Of a stretch of DNA of 64,000 nt, positions 56,320 through 64,000 are shown one piece after another; the first letter of the stretch is position 1, and each line of letters begins with the position of its first letter. A program made the position numbers and the translations under genes. The DNA is from CAVPEW01 sp963703565 (GTDB taxonomy: Bacteria; Actinomycetota; Acidimicrobiia; Acidimicrobiales; VFJN01), in NCBI GenBank assembly GCA_963703565.1, contig CAVPEW010000072.1, positions 1-64,000 on the forward strand, given 5' to 3'. The notes beneath the pieces were generated by a model. The model worked only from the letters and a program-made list of their open reading frames with translations. It was not told where the DNA came from and did not search any database.

Positions 56320-56736
56320 TCAGCCGAGCCGCATCCCGTAGCCGTAGCCGTAGGAGTTCATGCGCTGATGGAAGTCTCCCTGGGGGTCGGGGTCGCCGAC
56401 CTTGCCGAGGATGATCACGCCGGTGGGGCAGCGATCGACGCAGAGCGCGCACCGCGTGCAGACGTCGTCGTCGATCGTGAATATGACGTGGTCGCTCGGG
56501 TCCTCCCCCGGGCGGTCGACCTCGACGGCCTCGTCGATCGCCGACGGCGAGACCATGTGGATGCACTTCCACGGGCAGATGTCGACGCAGCCCTCGCACA
56601 TGATGCACTCGGACTGGTCGATGTGGATGAACTGCTTGGGCTTGACGGCCTTGGACAGGTAGGCCGCGTCGACCTGGGCCAGGACGTAGTCGTCCCGGAA
56701 CTCGGGCATGGGCGGGTTGGCGTCGGTGCGTGCCAC
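56320..56736 (-). CDS. 2x[4Fe-4S] ferredoxin in the bc module
   Basis: 138 residues. Two [4Fe-4S] motifs: Cys44, 47, 50, 54 (CIMCEGCVDICPW) and Cys93, 96, 99, 103 (CTRCALCVDRCPTG). The C-terminus is a Gly/Tyr-rich tail (MNSYGYGYGMRLG). A bacterial-type ferredoxin inside a bc-complex operon is unusual. It could pass electrons to the 11-subunit complex I, which has no NuoEFG. That role is inferred. The GTG start at 56736 is 3 bases after the upstream stop. Confidence 0.9.
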   Translation of the reverse strand: MARTDANPPMPEFRDDYVLAQVDAAYLSKAVKPKQFIHIDQSECIMCEGCVDICPWKCIHMVSPSAIDEAVEVDRPGEDPSDHVIFTIDDDVCTRCALCVDRCPTGVIILGKVGDPDPQGDFHQRMNSYGYGYGMRLG

Positions 56737-56739
56737 CGA

Positions 56740-57162
56740 TCAGCCCTTGCGCACCAGGGGACGGCCGTACTGCGAGGCGGGGATGACGACCTCACGCGAC
56801 TTGCGCCGGTCCTGCCAGTGGACCCAGTGGAAGACGTGACGAGTCAGGCCCAGGCCGTAGATGCCGACGACGATGAGGTCGCGGATCACCAGGTAGGTCA
56901 GCGTGAACGGCAACACGTCGAAGATCTCACCGGGGCCCAGCAGGATCTTGTCGGATCGCCAGCCCAGCTCGTTGTCGGCGTAGGTCAGCCACTGGTGGGG
57001 CACCACTCCGTAGGACCAGAACATCATCCCGAACGTGAAGACGGCGGCCGCGAGTGCCTCGCCCCATGACAGCGCCGCGTCGGGCCGACGGCGCCGCGCG
57101 TACAGCACGACCCCGAGGTCTCCCAACAGGGCGACGATCAGCGCTGATGCGAACGCGACCAC
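56740..57162 (-). CDS. Small membrane protein, first gene of the respiratory supercluster
   Basis: 140 residues from the GTG at 57162. Two or three helices (VVAFASALIVALLGDLGVVL, ALAAAVFTFGMMFWSYGVV, PFTLTYLVIRDLIVVGIYGLGL) and a basic C-terminus. Sequence gives no family. It leads the gene order bc module then nuo set 2 then nuo set 1, and may be a subunit or assembly factor of the bc module. Confidence 0.75.
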   Translation of the reverse strand: MVAFASALIVALLGDLGVVLYARRRRPDAALSWGEALAAAVFTFGMMFWSYGVVPHQWLTYADNELGWRSDKILLGPGEIFDVLPFTLTYLVIRDLIVVGIYGLGLTRHVFHWVHWQDRRKSREVVIPASQYGRPLVRKG

Positions 57163-57299
57163 TCGTGGAGGCTCCCTCGTCGAACGCTCGTGAAATCTCT
57201 CACTTGCCGCCGGGCACCACGACGCGGCGCGGACGGCGAGGTCTGGTCTACCACGGCCGCTCGAAGCGCAGCACATCGACGACGACCGGTTCGTCCGGC

Positions 57300-57329
57300 T
57301 TGGAGAGGCCCGCCGCAGGCGCCTAGGTT
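57300..57329 (+). promoter_or_regulatory. Predicted promoter for the leader peptide and cytochrome c gene
   Basis: TTGGAG (57300-57305), an 18-base spacer and TAGGTT (57324-57329). The next ATG is at 57337, 7 bases on, so a leaderless transcript beginning with a small ORF is expected. The pattern matches the promoter in front of nuoA of set 1 (TTGGTG, 18, TAGGGT). Confidence 0.55.
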
Positions 57330-57336
57330 GACCGCG

Positions 57337-57375
57337 ATGACCGCGTCGAGGTCGGCCCAGCGAGGTGCCCGGTGA
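57337..57375 (+). CDS. Twelve-codon leader peptide overlapping the cytochrome c start
   Basis: A short ORF MTASRSAQRGAR ends in TGA, and this stop overlaps the GTG start of the cytochrome c gene (GTGA). It lies directly behind a promoter-like sequence with no room for a Shine-Dalgarno, so its ATG would be translated leaderless. Translation would then be coupled to the cytochrome gene. The peptide is rich in Arg and Ser. It is too short to be a protein of known kind and is proposed on position alone. Confidence 0.45.
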   Translation: MTASRSAQRGAR

Positions 57376-58100
57376 CCGAGATCCCCGAGCACCTGCTCAA
57401 GCGCTCCAAGGAGCGGCGAGCTGCCATCGGCGGAGGCGACGACGGTGGGGGAGCCGAGGAGCCTGCCGCCGAGGCGGCGCCCGCGGCCGCGGCGGCGGCG
57501 CCCGTTGCGCCGGCTGGAGCGACCCCGCCGGCGACGCCCGAGCCGGCACCCGCCCCCGTGCCCGTTAGACCCGAGGTGGCCGCCTACCAGCGGCGCCGTC
57601 GCATCCCCATCTGGGCCATGCCGGTACTGGCTGCGATCCCTGTGTGGGCATATGTGTTCCAGGCGACCCTCGAACCCCCGCCCGCCGGCGCGAGCGACCC
57701 GGTGACCCTGGGCGCCAAGGAGTACGGAGCCTGCGCGAGCTGCCACGGCGCCAACGGCGGGGGCGGGGTCGGTCCGGCGCTCGACGCTGTGGCCACCACC
57801 TGGCCCGACTACCGAGACCACATGATGTGGGTGAAGCTGGGCTCGACCGGCTGGCCAGGCAGCACCTACGGCGCCAACCAGAAGCCGAAGAACGGGGGGA
57901 TGCCCGCGCACGCCTCGCTCACCGACGAGCAGCTTGCTCAGGTCGTGCTCTACGAGCGGCGCCAGTTCGGGGGCGAGCAGGAGGCCGACCAGGCCGACCT
58001 GATCGCCATCGCCCAGGGCGACAGCACCTTCGCCGATGTCGGCCTGGGCGATGCCTCCACCGCCGCCGGCATCGACCCCTCAGAGCTGGGCGCCGGGTAG
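57372..58100 (+). CDS. Membrane-anchored monoheme c-type cytochrome
   Basis: 242 residues from the GTG at 57372. The N-terminus MTEIPEHLLKRSKERR is nearly identical to the start of the subunit-IV-like protein at 54685. A long Ala/Pro-rich region follows, then one helix (79-98), then a cytochrome c domain with CASCH at 121-125 and a Met ligand in NGGMPAHASLT. It faces away from the bc operon, from a shared 209-base intergenic region. It is probably the electron carrier from the bc module to an oxidase, anchored in the membrane. Confidence 0.88.
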   Translation: MTEIPEHLLKRSKERRAAIGGGDDGGGAEEPAAEAAPAAAAAAPVAPAGATPPATPEPAPAPVPVRPEVAAYQRRRRIPIWAMPVLAAIPVWAYVFQATLEPPPAGASDPVTLGAKEYGACASCHGANGGGGVGPALDAVATTWPDYRDHMMWVKLGSTGWPGSTYGANQKPKNGGMPAHASLTDEQLAQVVLYERRQFGGEQEADQADLIAIAQGDSTFADVGLGDASTAAGIDPSELGAG

Positions 58101-58132
58101 GCCCGCCGGGTCTGCCCGGCGAGACTGCACGG

Positions 58133-59419
58133 GTGCAGCTTCCCCCTGGCGAGCCCGTACCGGGCGGCGCGCCCCACCACGACGTCCTCGTCGTCGGGGC
58201 CGGTCCCGGCGGATCCGCTGCCGCCTACTGGCTCGCCCGCGGCGGGCTCGACGTGGTGGCCGTGGAGAAGAAGGCGTTCCCCCGGGAGAAGACCTGCGGC
58301 GACGGCCTCACCCCCCGAGCGGTCACCCAGCTGCGCGCGATGGGGCTCGAAGGACCCATCGCTGCGCAGCACCATCGCTACGACGGGCTGCGCTGTGTGG
58401 CTCACGACACCACGCTCGAGCTGGCCTGGCCCGAACACCCTGTCCACCCGAACTACGGCTACGTCGTACGCCGCCGCGACCTCGACGGGCTCGTCGCGGC
58501 GCGTGCGGGCGAGGCAGGAGCGGATGTGCGCACCCGCCACGAGGCCCTCGCCCCCATCGTGCGCGATGGCATCCTGCGCGGCGCCACCGTTCGCGGGCCC
58601 GAGGGCGTGGTCGACATCTACGCCCGCTACGTCGTGGTGGCCGACGGATCGCTGTCGCGCTTCGGCCGCGCCCTCGGCGCCAGCCGCGACCGCCGCCTGG
58701 TGCAGGGCATGGCCATTCGGGGGTACTTCGAGAGCCCCATGCACGACGACCCCTGGATCGAGTCGGCGCTCGACGTGCGCGACCGCAACGGCGATGCCCT
58801 CCCCGGCTACGGCTGGGTGTTCCCACTGGGCGACGGCACCATCAACGTGGGGATCGGGCTGCTGTCGACGTTCAGAGGGTGGCGCGAGGTAAACACCAGC
58901 CATCTGATGAGGGAGTGGGCCGCCACAGCACCCGCGCACTGGGGCATCGACCCCGACGCCATGCTCGCCCCGGCGACTGGCGGGCGCCTGCCCATGGCCG
59001 GCTCGGTCCACCCGAAGTCGGGACCGAACTGGCTCGTGGTCGGCGACGCCGCCGGCTCGGTCAACCCCTTCAACGGCGAGGGGATCGACTACGCCTACGA
59101 GACCGGCCGCATGGCAGCCGAACTGCTCCACGAGGCCATCTCCGAGGGCTCCGCCGCCGCGCTGGCGCGCTACCCGATCCTGCTCGACCAGGAGTACGGC
59201 CTGTACTTCAAGGTGGCGAGGGCCTTCTCGCGCCTCATCGGCCAACCGGCGCTGATGGCCCAACTGACCCGCGTGGGTGTGCGCTCCCGAACGCTGATGG
59301 AATGGGTGCTGCGGATCATGGCCAACCTCTTGCGCCCTGACGAGTTGGGACCCGCCGAGGCGGCCTATCGGGCCGTGGCCTCACTCGCCCGGATCGCGCC
59401 CGACCCGATCCCCGCCTGA
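58133..59419 (+). CDS. Geranylgeranyl-reductase-family FAD-dependent oxidoreductase
   Basis: 428 residues from GTG 58133. The FAD-binding GxGxxG is in VLVVGAGPGGSAAAYWLAR, followed by EKKAFPREKTCGDGLTPRAV, the family motif with PxxKxCGxG-like Cys. The second FAD motif is LVVGDAAGSVNPFNGEGIDYAYETG. In actinobacteria close relatives (MenJ) saturate one isoprene unit of menaquinone. Others act on geranylgeranyl groups of lipids. Placement between a cytochrome c and the respiratory cluster favours menaquinone, by inference. The 3' end overlaps the convergent MFS gene by 55 bases. Confidence 0.88.
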   Translation: MQLPPGEPVPGGAPHHDVLVVGAGPGGSAAAYWLARGGLDVVAVEKKAFPREKTCGDGLTPRAVTQLRAMGLEGPIAAQHHRYDGLRCVAHDTTLELAWPEHPVHPNYGYVVRRRDLDGLVAARAGEAGADVRTRHEALAPIVRDGILRGATVRGPEGVVDIYARYVVVADGSLSRFGRALGASRDRRLVQGMAIRGYFESPMHDDPWIESALDVRDRNGDALPGYGWVFPLGDGTINVGIGLLSTFRGWREVNTSHLMREWAATAPAHWGIDPDAMLAPATGGRLPMAGSVHPKSGPNWLVVGDAAGSVNPFNGEGIDYAYETGRMAAELLHEAISEGSAAALARYPILLDQEYGLYFKVARAFSRLIGQPALMAQLTRVGVRSRTLMEWVLRIMANLLRPDELGPAEAAYRAVASLARIAPDPIPA

Positions 59420-60753
59420 GGGGCAGCCGGGATCTCCGGCTCAGGATCATCTGTCGAGGAAGCCGGTCGGTCGAAATGGGCCTGCCCACCCGCCTCGGTG
59501 AGGTCGACGAGCTCGTGACCCGCCGCCCTCCGCCTGTGGGCGGCGTCCGGCGGCGTGGTCGACGCCAGCCACAAGCAGGCCATCCCGGCAGCGAGGAGCG
59601 ACACCGCCGCCGACGGCCCGACCCCCCAGGCCGAGGCCGCCAACCCGCCCAGCACGGCGCCGAGGGCCTGGAGGCCCATGACCAGACCGAGCGCGATGCC
59701 CATCGCTGAGGCCCGCACCTCGCGGTCCAGGCGCGTGCCCAGCACCACGTTGGCGGGCACCGCCGCGCAGAAGACGGCACCGCTGAGGGCGAACACGGCC
59801 AAGGCCGGAGCGACCGTCACCTCCATCCACAGCGCCGGCGCGGCCAGCGCAGCGCTCGCCGCGCCGAGGCTCCCGCCACGAAGCAACCGCGACGGCGAGC
59901 CGGCTCTCGGAACGACCAGGGTCGCGACGACCGTCCCCGCCGGAACCGCTGCGGCCAGCAGGCCCGTCGCGGTCGGCCCCGCCCCGACGCGGTCGGCGTA
60001 GGGAGCCACGAGTGCCTCGGGCACGATCCCGAGCAGGGAGGTGGTGCCGAGCAGGATCATCGCTCGACGCAGGAAGACGTCGCCGCGCAGGGTCGCCGCG
60101 GCACGGCGCAACGAGACCCGGGCGGTCTGGGTCAGCGAGCCCCTACCAGCCGCCGAGCGCCTCAGGGAGGCCACCAGGATCGCCGAGACCACGAAGGTGG
60201 TGGCATCGAGGCCCAGTGCGCTCCGGGGCGACATCACAGCCAGCAGCACGCCGCCCAGCCCGTACCCGGCGACCACCGAGATCTGCACGCAGATCCCCGA
60301 CAGCGCCAGCGCGTCGCCATAGCTGCGCTCGGGGACCAGGTCCGGCAACGCGGCAGCCCGCGCCGCCTCGAACGGCGGAGAGGCCAGCCCAGCGACGAAC
60401 GCCAGGCCCAGCAGGGCTCCGACCGGCAGCGGAGCCACCATGGCCACGAAGCACAGGGCTCGCACGACGTCGGCCACGACCATCACCTGGACCCGCCCGA
60501 AGCGGTCGGCGGTGGTGGCCAGGACCTGGCCGATGCCCACGAATCCCGCCAGGGACACCGTGGTCACCGCCGCCGCCCACGCCGGCGAGTCGGTGCGCTC
60601 CAGCACCAGCACGGCCAACGCCAGCCGCCCGGCCCAGTCGCCCAGCAGCGAGATCATGTCCGCCGTCCACAGCCGCCGGTACTGCGGGATCCTCAACGGC
60701 GCGAGCAACGAGCCCAGGCGACGGCCAGCCCCCCCGGCTTCAGCGCCCTGCAC
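59365..60753 (-). CDS. MFS transporter
   Basis: 462 residues and about 12 hydrophobic segments. MFS features include DWAGRLALAVLVLERT, the loop DRFGRVQVMVVADVVRAL (motif A position) and a central loop between the two halves. The substrate is unknown; the layout resembles drug-efflux or enterobactin-exporter-like MFS members. The C-terminal 60 residues are cytosolic and charged. The GTG start at 60753 lies 6 bases after a TAGCCT box. Confidence 0.88.
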   Translation of the reverse strand: MQGAEAGGAGRRLGSLLAPLRIPQYRRLWTADMISLLGDWAGRLALAVLVLERTDSPAWAAAVTTVSLAGFVGIGQVLATTADRFGRVQVMVVADVVRALCFVAMVAPLPVGALLGLAFVAGLASPPFEAARAAALPDLVPERSYGDALALSGICVQISVVAGYGLGGVLLAVMSPRSALGLDATTFVVSAILVASLRRSAAGRGSLTQTARVSLRRAAATLRGDVFLRRAMILLGTTSLLGIVPEALVAPYADRVGAGPTATGLLAAAVPAGTVVATLVVPRAGSPSRLLRGGSLGAASAALAAPALWMEVTVAPALAVFALSGAVFCAAVPANVVLGTRLDREVRASAMGIALGLVMGLQALGAVLGGLAASAWGVGPSAAVSLLAAGMACLWLASTTPPDAAHRRRAAGHELVDLTEAGGQAHFDRPASSTDDPEPEIPAAPQAGIGSGAIRASEATAR

Positions 60754-60759
60754 GCTCAG

Positions 60760-60788
60760 AGGCTAGACAGCGGTGACGCTACGAGCAA
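60760..60788 (-). promoter_or_regulatory. Predicted promoter for the MFS gene, leaderless
   Basis: On the minus strand TTGCTC (60788-60783), a 17-base spacer and TAGCCT (60765-60760), then 6 bases to the GTG start. Too short for a ribosome-binding site, so transcription would begin at the start codon. Confidence 0.5.
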
Positions 60789-60887
60789 TCACCGTCACGA
60801 CCCGTGGTAGTGGAGCACCCTAGATGACGCGGGATACAACCAGACGTGCTCAAACGAGTCAGCGTTCGTTCGGCGACCGCACGATCC

Positions 60888-62276
60888 TCACCCGGCCTCG
60901 GGCTCGTGCCACCCGCCGAAGTCGGCGGCGAGGACCTCGGCTTCGCTGGGCCCCCAGGTCCCGCGGTGATAGCGGACCACCGGAGCCACGTCGGTCTGCA
61001 GCGCCTCGAGTATCCGCCACTGCTCGTCGAGGGCATCCTCGCGACCGAAGCGACGGGCATCGCCGACCATGGCATCCTCGAGAAGGCGCTGGTAGGCCTC
61101 CTGGCGGGTCCCGAGAACCTCTTCGAAGTCGACCTGCAAGTCGATGGGTCGGCTCACGAGGTCGTCGCCAGGCGCCTTGGTCTGCAGATGCAGCACGACG
61201 CCGTCGTCGGTACCCAGTCGGAAGCGCAGATGGTTGGGGTGCGGCGCACGCGTCCCGGGCGAGAACAAGAGCCTGGGCGGCGCGTTGAACTCCACGACCG
61301 CTTCGGTGGCCGTTACCGGCAGGTGCTTGCCGGTGCGGATGAGGAACGGAACCCCGGCCCAGCGCCAGGAGTCGATCTCGAGCCTCAGCGCCGCGAACGT
61401 CTCGACATCGGAGTCGGGAGCGACGCCGTCCTCGTCGACGTAACCGCGGTACTGACCGCGCACCACCGTCGCCGGGTCGAGCGAACGGACCTGGCGGAAG
61501 AGCTTGACCCTCTCGTCGCGCAGTGCTGCCTCGCCGGCGCCCGCCGGCGGCTCCATCGCGAGCAGGGCCACCACCTGCAGGAGGTGGTTCTGCACGACAT
61601 CGGCGAGCGCGCCGACCGACTCGTAGAAGCGGCCACGACCCTCCACGCCGAAGTCCTCGGCCATGGTGATCTGCACGTTGGAGATGAAGTTGCGGTTCCA
61701 GACCGGCTCGAGCATCGAGTTGGCGAAACGGAACACGAGCAGGTTCTCGACCGACTCCTTGCCCAGGAAGTGGTCAATGCGGAAGACGTCGGCCTCGTCG
61801 AAGCTGCGGTGCAGGATGTCGTTGAGCCGCCGGGCCGACGCTCGATCGCGCCCGAACGGCTTCTCGACCACCACCCGGGCACCGGGGGCCAGGCCCATCT
61901 GGTCGATCCCGGTGATCACCTCGTCGAACAGCTCGGGTGGGATGGCCAGGTAGAACAGCGGGTGCGTCGACCCACACGACTCCAGCGCAACCCCCAGGGC
62001 GCGGAAGGCCTCGGGGTTCCGGTAGTCGCCGCGCACATAGCTGATCCGGTGGGCCAACGGCTCCCACATCGCCGGGTCGACGGGTCGACGGGCGGCTATG
62101 CCGTCGCGGGCGTGCACGCGCAGGGTGTCGTCATCCCAGTCCGAGGAGGCGAACCCGATCACGGGGACGTCCCGGAAGCCCGTACAGGCCATCTCGTAGA
62201 TCGCCGGGAAGATCTTCTTGCGCGACAGGTCACCCGTGGCTCCGAACAACACGAGCGCATCGCTGCGGTCGCTCAC
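60888..62276 (-). CDS. zwf: Glucose-6-phosphate 1-dehydrogenase
   Basis: 462 residues, full length. The N-terminal cofactor loop is VLFGATGDLSRKK, and the active-site signature RIDHFLGKE holds the substrate-binding His and Lys, followed by NRNFISNVQITMAED. It oxidises glucose 6-phosphate to the lactone, giving NADPH. The ATG overlaps the gnd stop by 4 bases, so it is the last gene of a pgi-gnd-zwf operon. Confidence 0.97.
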   Translation of the reverse strand: MSDRSDALVLFGATGDLSRKKIFPAIYEMACTGFRDVPVIGFASSDWDDDTLRVHARDGIAARRPVDPAMWEPLAHRISYVRGDYRNPEAFRALGVALESCGSTHPLFYLAIPPELFDEVITGIDQMGLAPGARVVVEKPFGRDRASARRLNDILHRSFDEADVFRIDHFLGKESVENLLVFRFANSMLEPVWNRNFISNVQITMAEDFGVEGRGRFYESVGALADVVQNHLLQVVALLAMEPPAGAGEAALRDERVKLFRQVRSLDPATVVRGQYRGYVDEDGVAPDSDVETFAALRLEIDSWRWAGVPFLIRTGKHLPVTATEAVVEFNAPPRLLFSPGTRAPHPNHLRFRLGTDDGVVLHLQTKAPGDDLVSRPIDLQVDFEEVLGTRQEAYQRLLEDAMVGDARRFGREDALDEQWRILEALQTDVAPVVRYHRGTWGPSEAEVLAADFGGWHEPEAG

Positions 62277-63262
62277 TGGATCGGTCCGCCCCCGCCGGGC
62301 GCGCCCGGATGCCCTGGCGATCCCGGCTCCACCACCGCGTGGCCGCCGAACTGCTCGCGGAGCGCTGCCACTACCCGCAGCGCCAGGGAGTCGTCGTCCT
62401 GCGACGAGAACCGACCGAACAGAGCAGCGGCGATGACCGGGACTGGGATGCCCCGCTCGACCGCCTCGTGGACCGTCCAGCGCCCCTCACCCGAGTCGTG
62501 CGCCACCGGGGCGAGACCCTCGAGCCGGGGACGCTGCTCGAGGGCCCTGACCAGCAGGTCGAGCAGCCAGGACCGCACGACGCTGCCCTCGCGCCACGCC
62601 GAGAGCGCCGCGGTCGCGTCGATGCCCAGGCCCGAGCGGGCAAGCAGTTCGTAGCCCTCCGCGTACGCCTGCATCAGCCCGTACTCGATGCCGTTGTGGA
62701 CCATCTTGGTGTAGTGACCCGTCCCCACCGGACCCACGTGCGCGAAGCCGCCCACAGGGGCCAGGGCGTCGAACGCCGGCCTCGCCAGCGCCACGTCCTG
62801 GTCGGAACCGCCGACCATCAGGCAGTAGCCCTCGGTCCGTCCCCAGACGCCACCGCTCGTGCCGGCGTCGACGAAACCGATCCCGGCGGCGGCCAGGCGG
62901 GTGGCGCGCCGCACGCTGTCGCGCCAGTTGGAGTTGCCCCCGTCCACGACGAGGTCGCCGGGAGCGAGCAGGCCGGCCAGCTCCTCGACGGTCGACTCCG
63001 TCGGCTCGCCAGCGGGGACCATCACCCACACCACCCGGGGTGGAGCCAAGGCCGACACCGCCTCGGCCAACGAAGCGACCGTGCTCGAGGCCGCGTGCGG
63101 GTCGAACCCCACGACCTCGTGACCCGCGGCGCCCAGCCGCTCGACCATGTTGGCGCCCATGCGCCCGAGCCCGACCATCGCGAGCCTCACGGGCCAGCCC
63201 TGCGGGCGGACCGGATCCGAGAGGGTCGCCGCGCTGCAGCTCGTCCCGGCGCCCACCGCCAT
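62273..63262 (-). CDS. gnd: 6-phosphogluconate dehydrogenase, decarboxylating (short GndA type)
   Basis: 329 residues from ATG 63262, or 305 from GTG 63190. The Rossmann motif AMVGLGRMGANMVERLG and the substrate motifs DAGTSGGVWGRTEG and HYTKMVHNGIEYGLMQ are clear. The short type lacks the C-terminal half of the 470-residue enzymes. ATG 63262 has AGGTG upstream and lies 4 bases after the pgi stop, but GTG 63190 matches the family start better. It converts 6-phosphogluconate to ribulose 5-phosphate, CO2 and NAD(P)H. Confidence 0.93.
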   Translation of the reverse strand: MAVGAGTSCSAATLSDPVRPQGWPVRLAMVGLGRMGANMVERLGAAGHEVVGFDPHAASSTVASLAEAVSALAPPRVVWVMVPAGEPTESTVEELAGLLAPGDLVVDGGNSNWRDSVRRATRLAAAGIGFVDAGTSGGVWGRTEGYCLMVGGSDQDVALARPAFDALAPVGGFAHVGPVGTGHYTKMVHNGIEYGLMQAYAEGYELLARSGLGIDATAALSAWREGSVVRSWLLDLLVRALEQRPRLEGLAPVAHDSGEGRWTVHEAVERGIPVPVIAAALFGRFSSQDDDSLALRVVAALREQFGGHAVVEPGSPGHPGAPGGGGPIQ

Positions 63263-63266
63263 CGGC

Positions 63267-64000
63267 TCACCTGGACACCGCCGCGAGCTCCTCGAGATGC
63301 ACGCGCCAGGCCCGACGTCCACGGGATCGCAACGCGAGCAGATCACCGTCCGCCTGGGCCCGCTCGAGCGCGCCGAAGGTCTCGGAGCGCCCGGGTACGG
63401 CGATGTCGTCGACGGTGACCGCGTCGACGACCTGGATGCAGACCAGCCCAGGCGGGCCGCCCTTGTGGAGCTGGCCCGTGGAGTGCAGGAAGCGAGGCCC
63501 GAAGCCGAGCGTGACCGCGTTGCCGAGCCGGGTCCTCAGCTCGAGCCGCGCCACCTCGAGGTCGTGGGCGACGCCCGAGCGGGGATCGACGAAGGCCTGC
63601 AGGGCCACGTGGTCCCCGGGGCGCACCTGCGCCAACACCATGTCGAGCGCCACCGGTTCGGGAACCTGCCCGGCGCGCCCGGCGAGCACCTCGAGGGTCG
63701 CCGCCTTGGCCGCCGCCACGTCGGGCTGGTCGAAGGGCTGCACCCCGAGCGCGGCGCCGCACCAGGCCACCGCCAGCTCCCAAACGACCACGGCCCGGCC
63801 GAGCGCTCCGAGTCCACCCCCGAAGTCGAAGGCCAGCACCGGATGGCCGGCGGCGACCAGCTCTGCGGCCCTGTCGCGCCGGGCCGAGTCCACGACGAAG
63901 AGGCGGTCCGCCCCATAGGCGCTGGCCCGGGCCGGGCGCTCGTCGACGACCGGGACCACCCCGGTGCCGTCCTTGCCGAGCGACTCGGCCACGAGCTGCT
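63267..64000 (-). CDS. pgi: Glucose-6-phosphate isomerase, 5' end outside the window
   Basis: About 244 C-terminal residues are present; the frame runs off the window edge (QQLVAESLGKDG...). Motifs VQPFDQPDVAAAKAATLEVLAG and GFGPRFLHSTGQLHKGGP mark the sugar isomerase of the Pgi type. In several actinobacteria this domain is fused behind transaldolase (Tal-Pgi), which cannot be checked here. It is the upstream partner of gnd and zwf, and links the oxidative pentose-phosphate genes to glycolysis. Confidence 0.88.
   Translation of the reverse strand, partial: QLVAESLGKDGTGVVPVVDERPARASAYGADRLFVVDSARRDRAAELVAAGHPVLAFDFGGGLGALGRAVVVWELAVAWCGAALGVQPFDQPDVAAAKAATLEVLAGRAGQVPEPVALDMVLAQVRPGDHVALQAFVDPRSGVAHDLEVARLELRTRLGNAVTLGFGPRFLHSTGQLHKGGPPGLVCIQVVDAVTVDDIAVPGRSETFGALERAQADGDLLALRSRGRRAWRVHLEELAAVSR

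Noticed and set aside
57163..57371. A clear promoter for the respiratory supercluster on the minus strand
   Set aside because: The region must contain one, but no -35/-10 pair or TAnnnT box near the GTG could be picked with confidence; only the plus-strand promoter is listed.

Overview
This 64 kb window is high-GC DNA from an actinobacterium, most likely of the class Acidimicrobiia. The support is its codon use, frequent GTG/TTG starts, SLH-type surface proteins, a fused CysNC sulfate-activation enzyme, the short GndA-type 6-phosphogluconate dehydrogenase next to Zwf and Pgi, and start-proximal TAnnnT boxes that suggest leaderless transcripts. The taxon is an inference from gene content. At least seven otherwise intact genes carry one-base or two-base indels, which looks more like draft-assembly error than gene decay.

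Layout. 1-1.4 kb: EF-Tu (tuf) on the minus strand behind tRNA-Thr and tRNA-Met. 1.5-8.6 kb: an ATPase-like protein of unknown role, a GNAT acetyltransferase, an SLH-domain surface protein, an S9 (DPP-IV-like) peptidase, an alpha/beta hydrolase, tRNA-Tyr, a YajQ-family protein and a stand-alone response regulator. 8.7-12.3 kb (minus): acetyl-CoA synthetase, a MidA/NDUFAF7-like methyltransferase and a limonene-epoxide-hydrolase-like protein. 12.5-20.8 kb: a cell-envelope region with an SLH protein, a secreted tail-anchored protein, a DUF4012 protein and a Wzz/BY-kinase on the minus strand. These face a polyprenyl glycosylphosphotransferase and a low-molecular-weight tyrosine phosphatase on the plus strand. 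20.9-25.2 kb: sulfate activation (cysD, cysNC), a MarR regulator and a TauE/SafE permease.

25.4-57.2 kb (minus) is the main feature: a nearly gap-free respiratory supercluster of 32 genes. It starts with a cytochrome bc/b6f-like module: a small membrane protein, a 2x[4Fe-4S] ferredoxin, a b6-type cytochrome b, a subunit-IV-like protein, a Rieske protein, a diheme cytochrome c and a membrane protein. It continues into a complete 14-subunit complex I (nuoA-N, here set 2). It ends in a second, divergent 11-subunit set (nuoABCDHIJKLMN, here set 1) that lacks the NADH-oxidising module NuoEFG and has its own predicted promoter. The two complexes would feed electrons into the menaquinone pool that the bc module oxidises. 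A divergent membrane-anchored cytochrome c (57.4 kb) and a geranylgeranyl-reductase-family flavoprotein that may saturate menaquinone side chains (58.1 kb) fit the same theme.

59.4-64 kb (minus): an MFS transporter, then the pentose-phosphate genes zwf, gnd and the 3' part of a glucose-6-phosphate isomerase gene that runs off the window.
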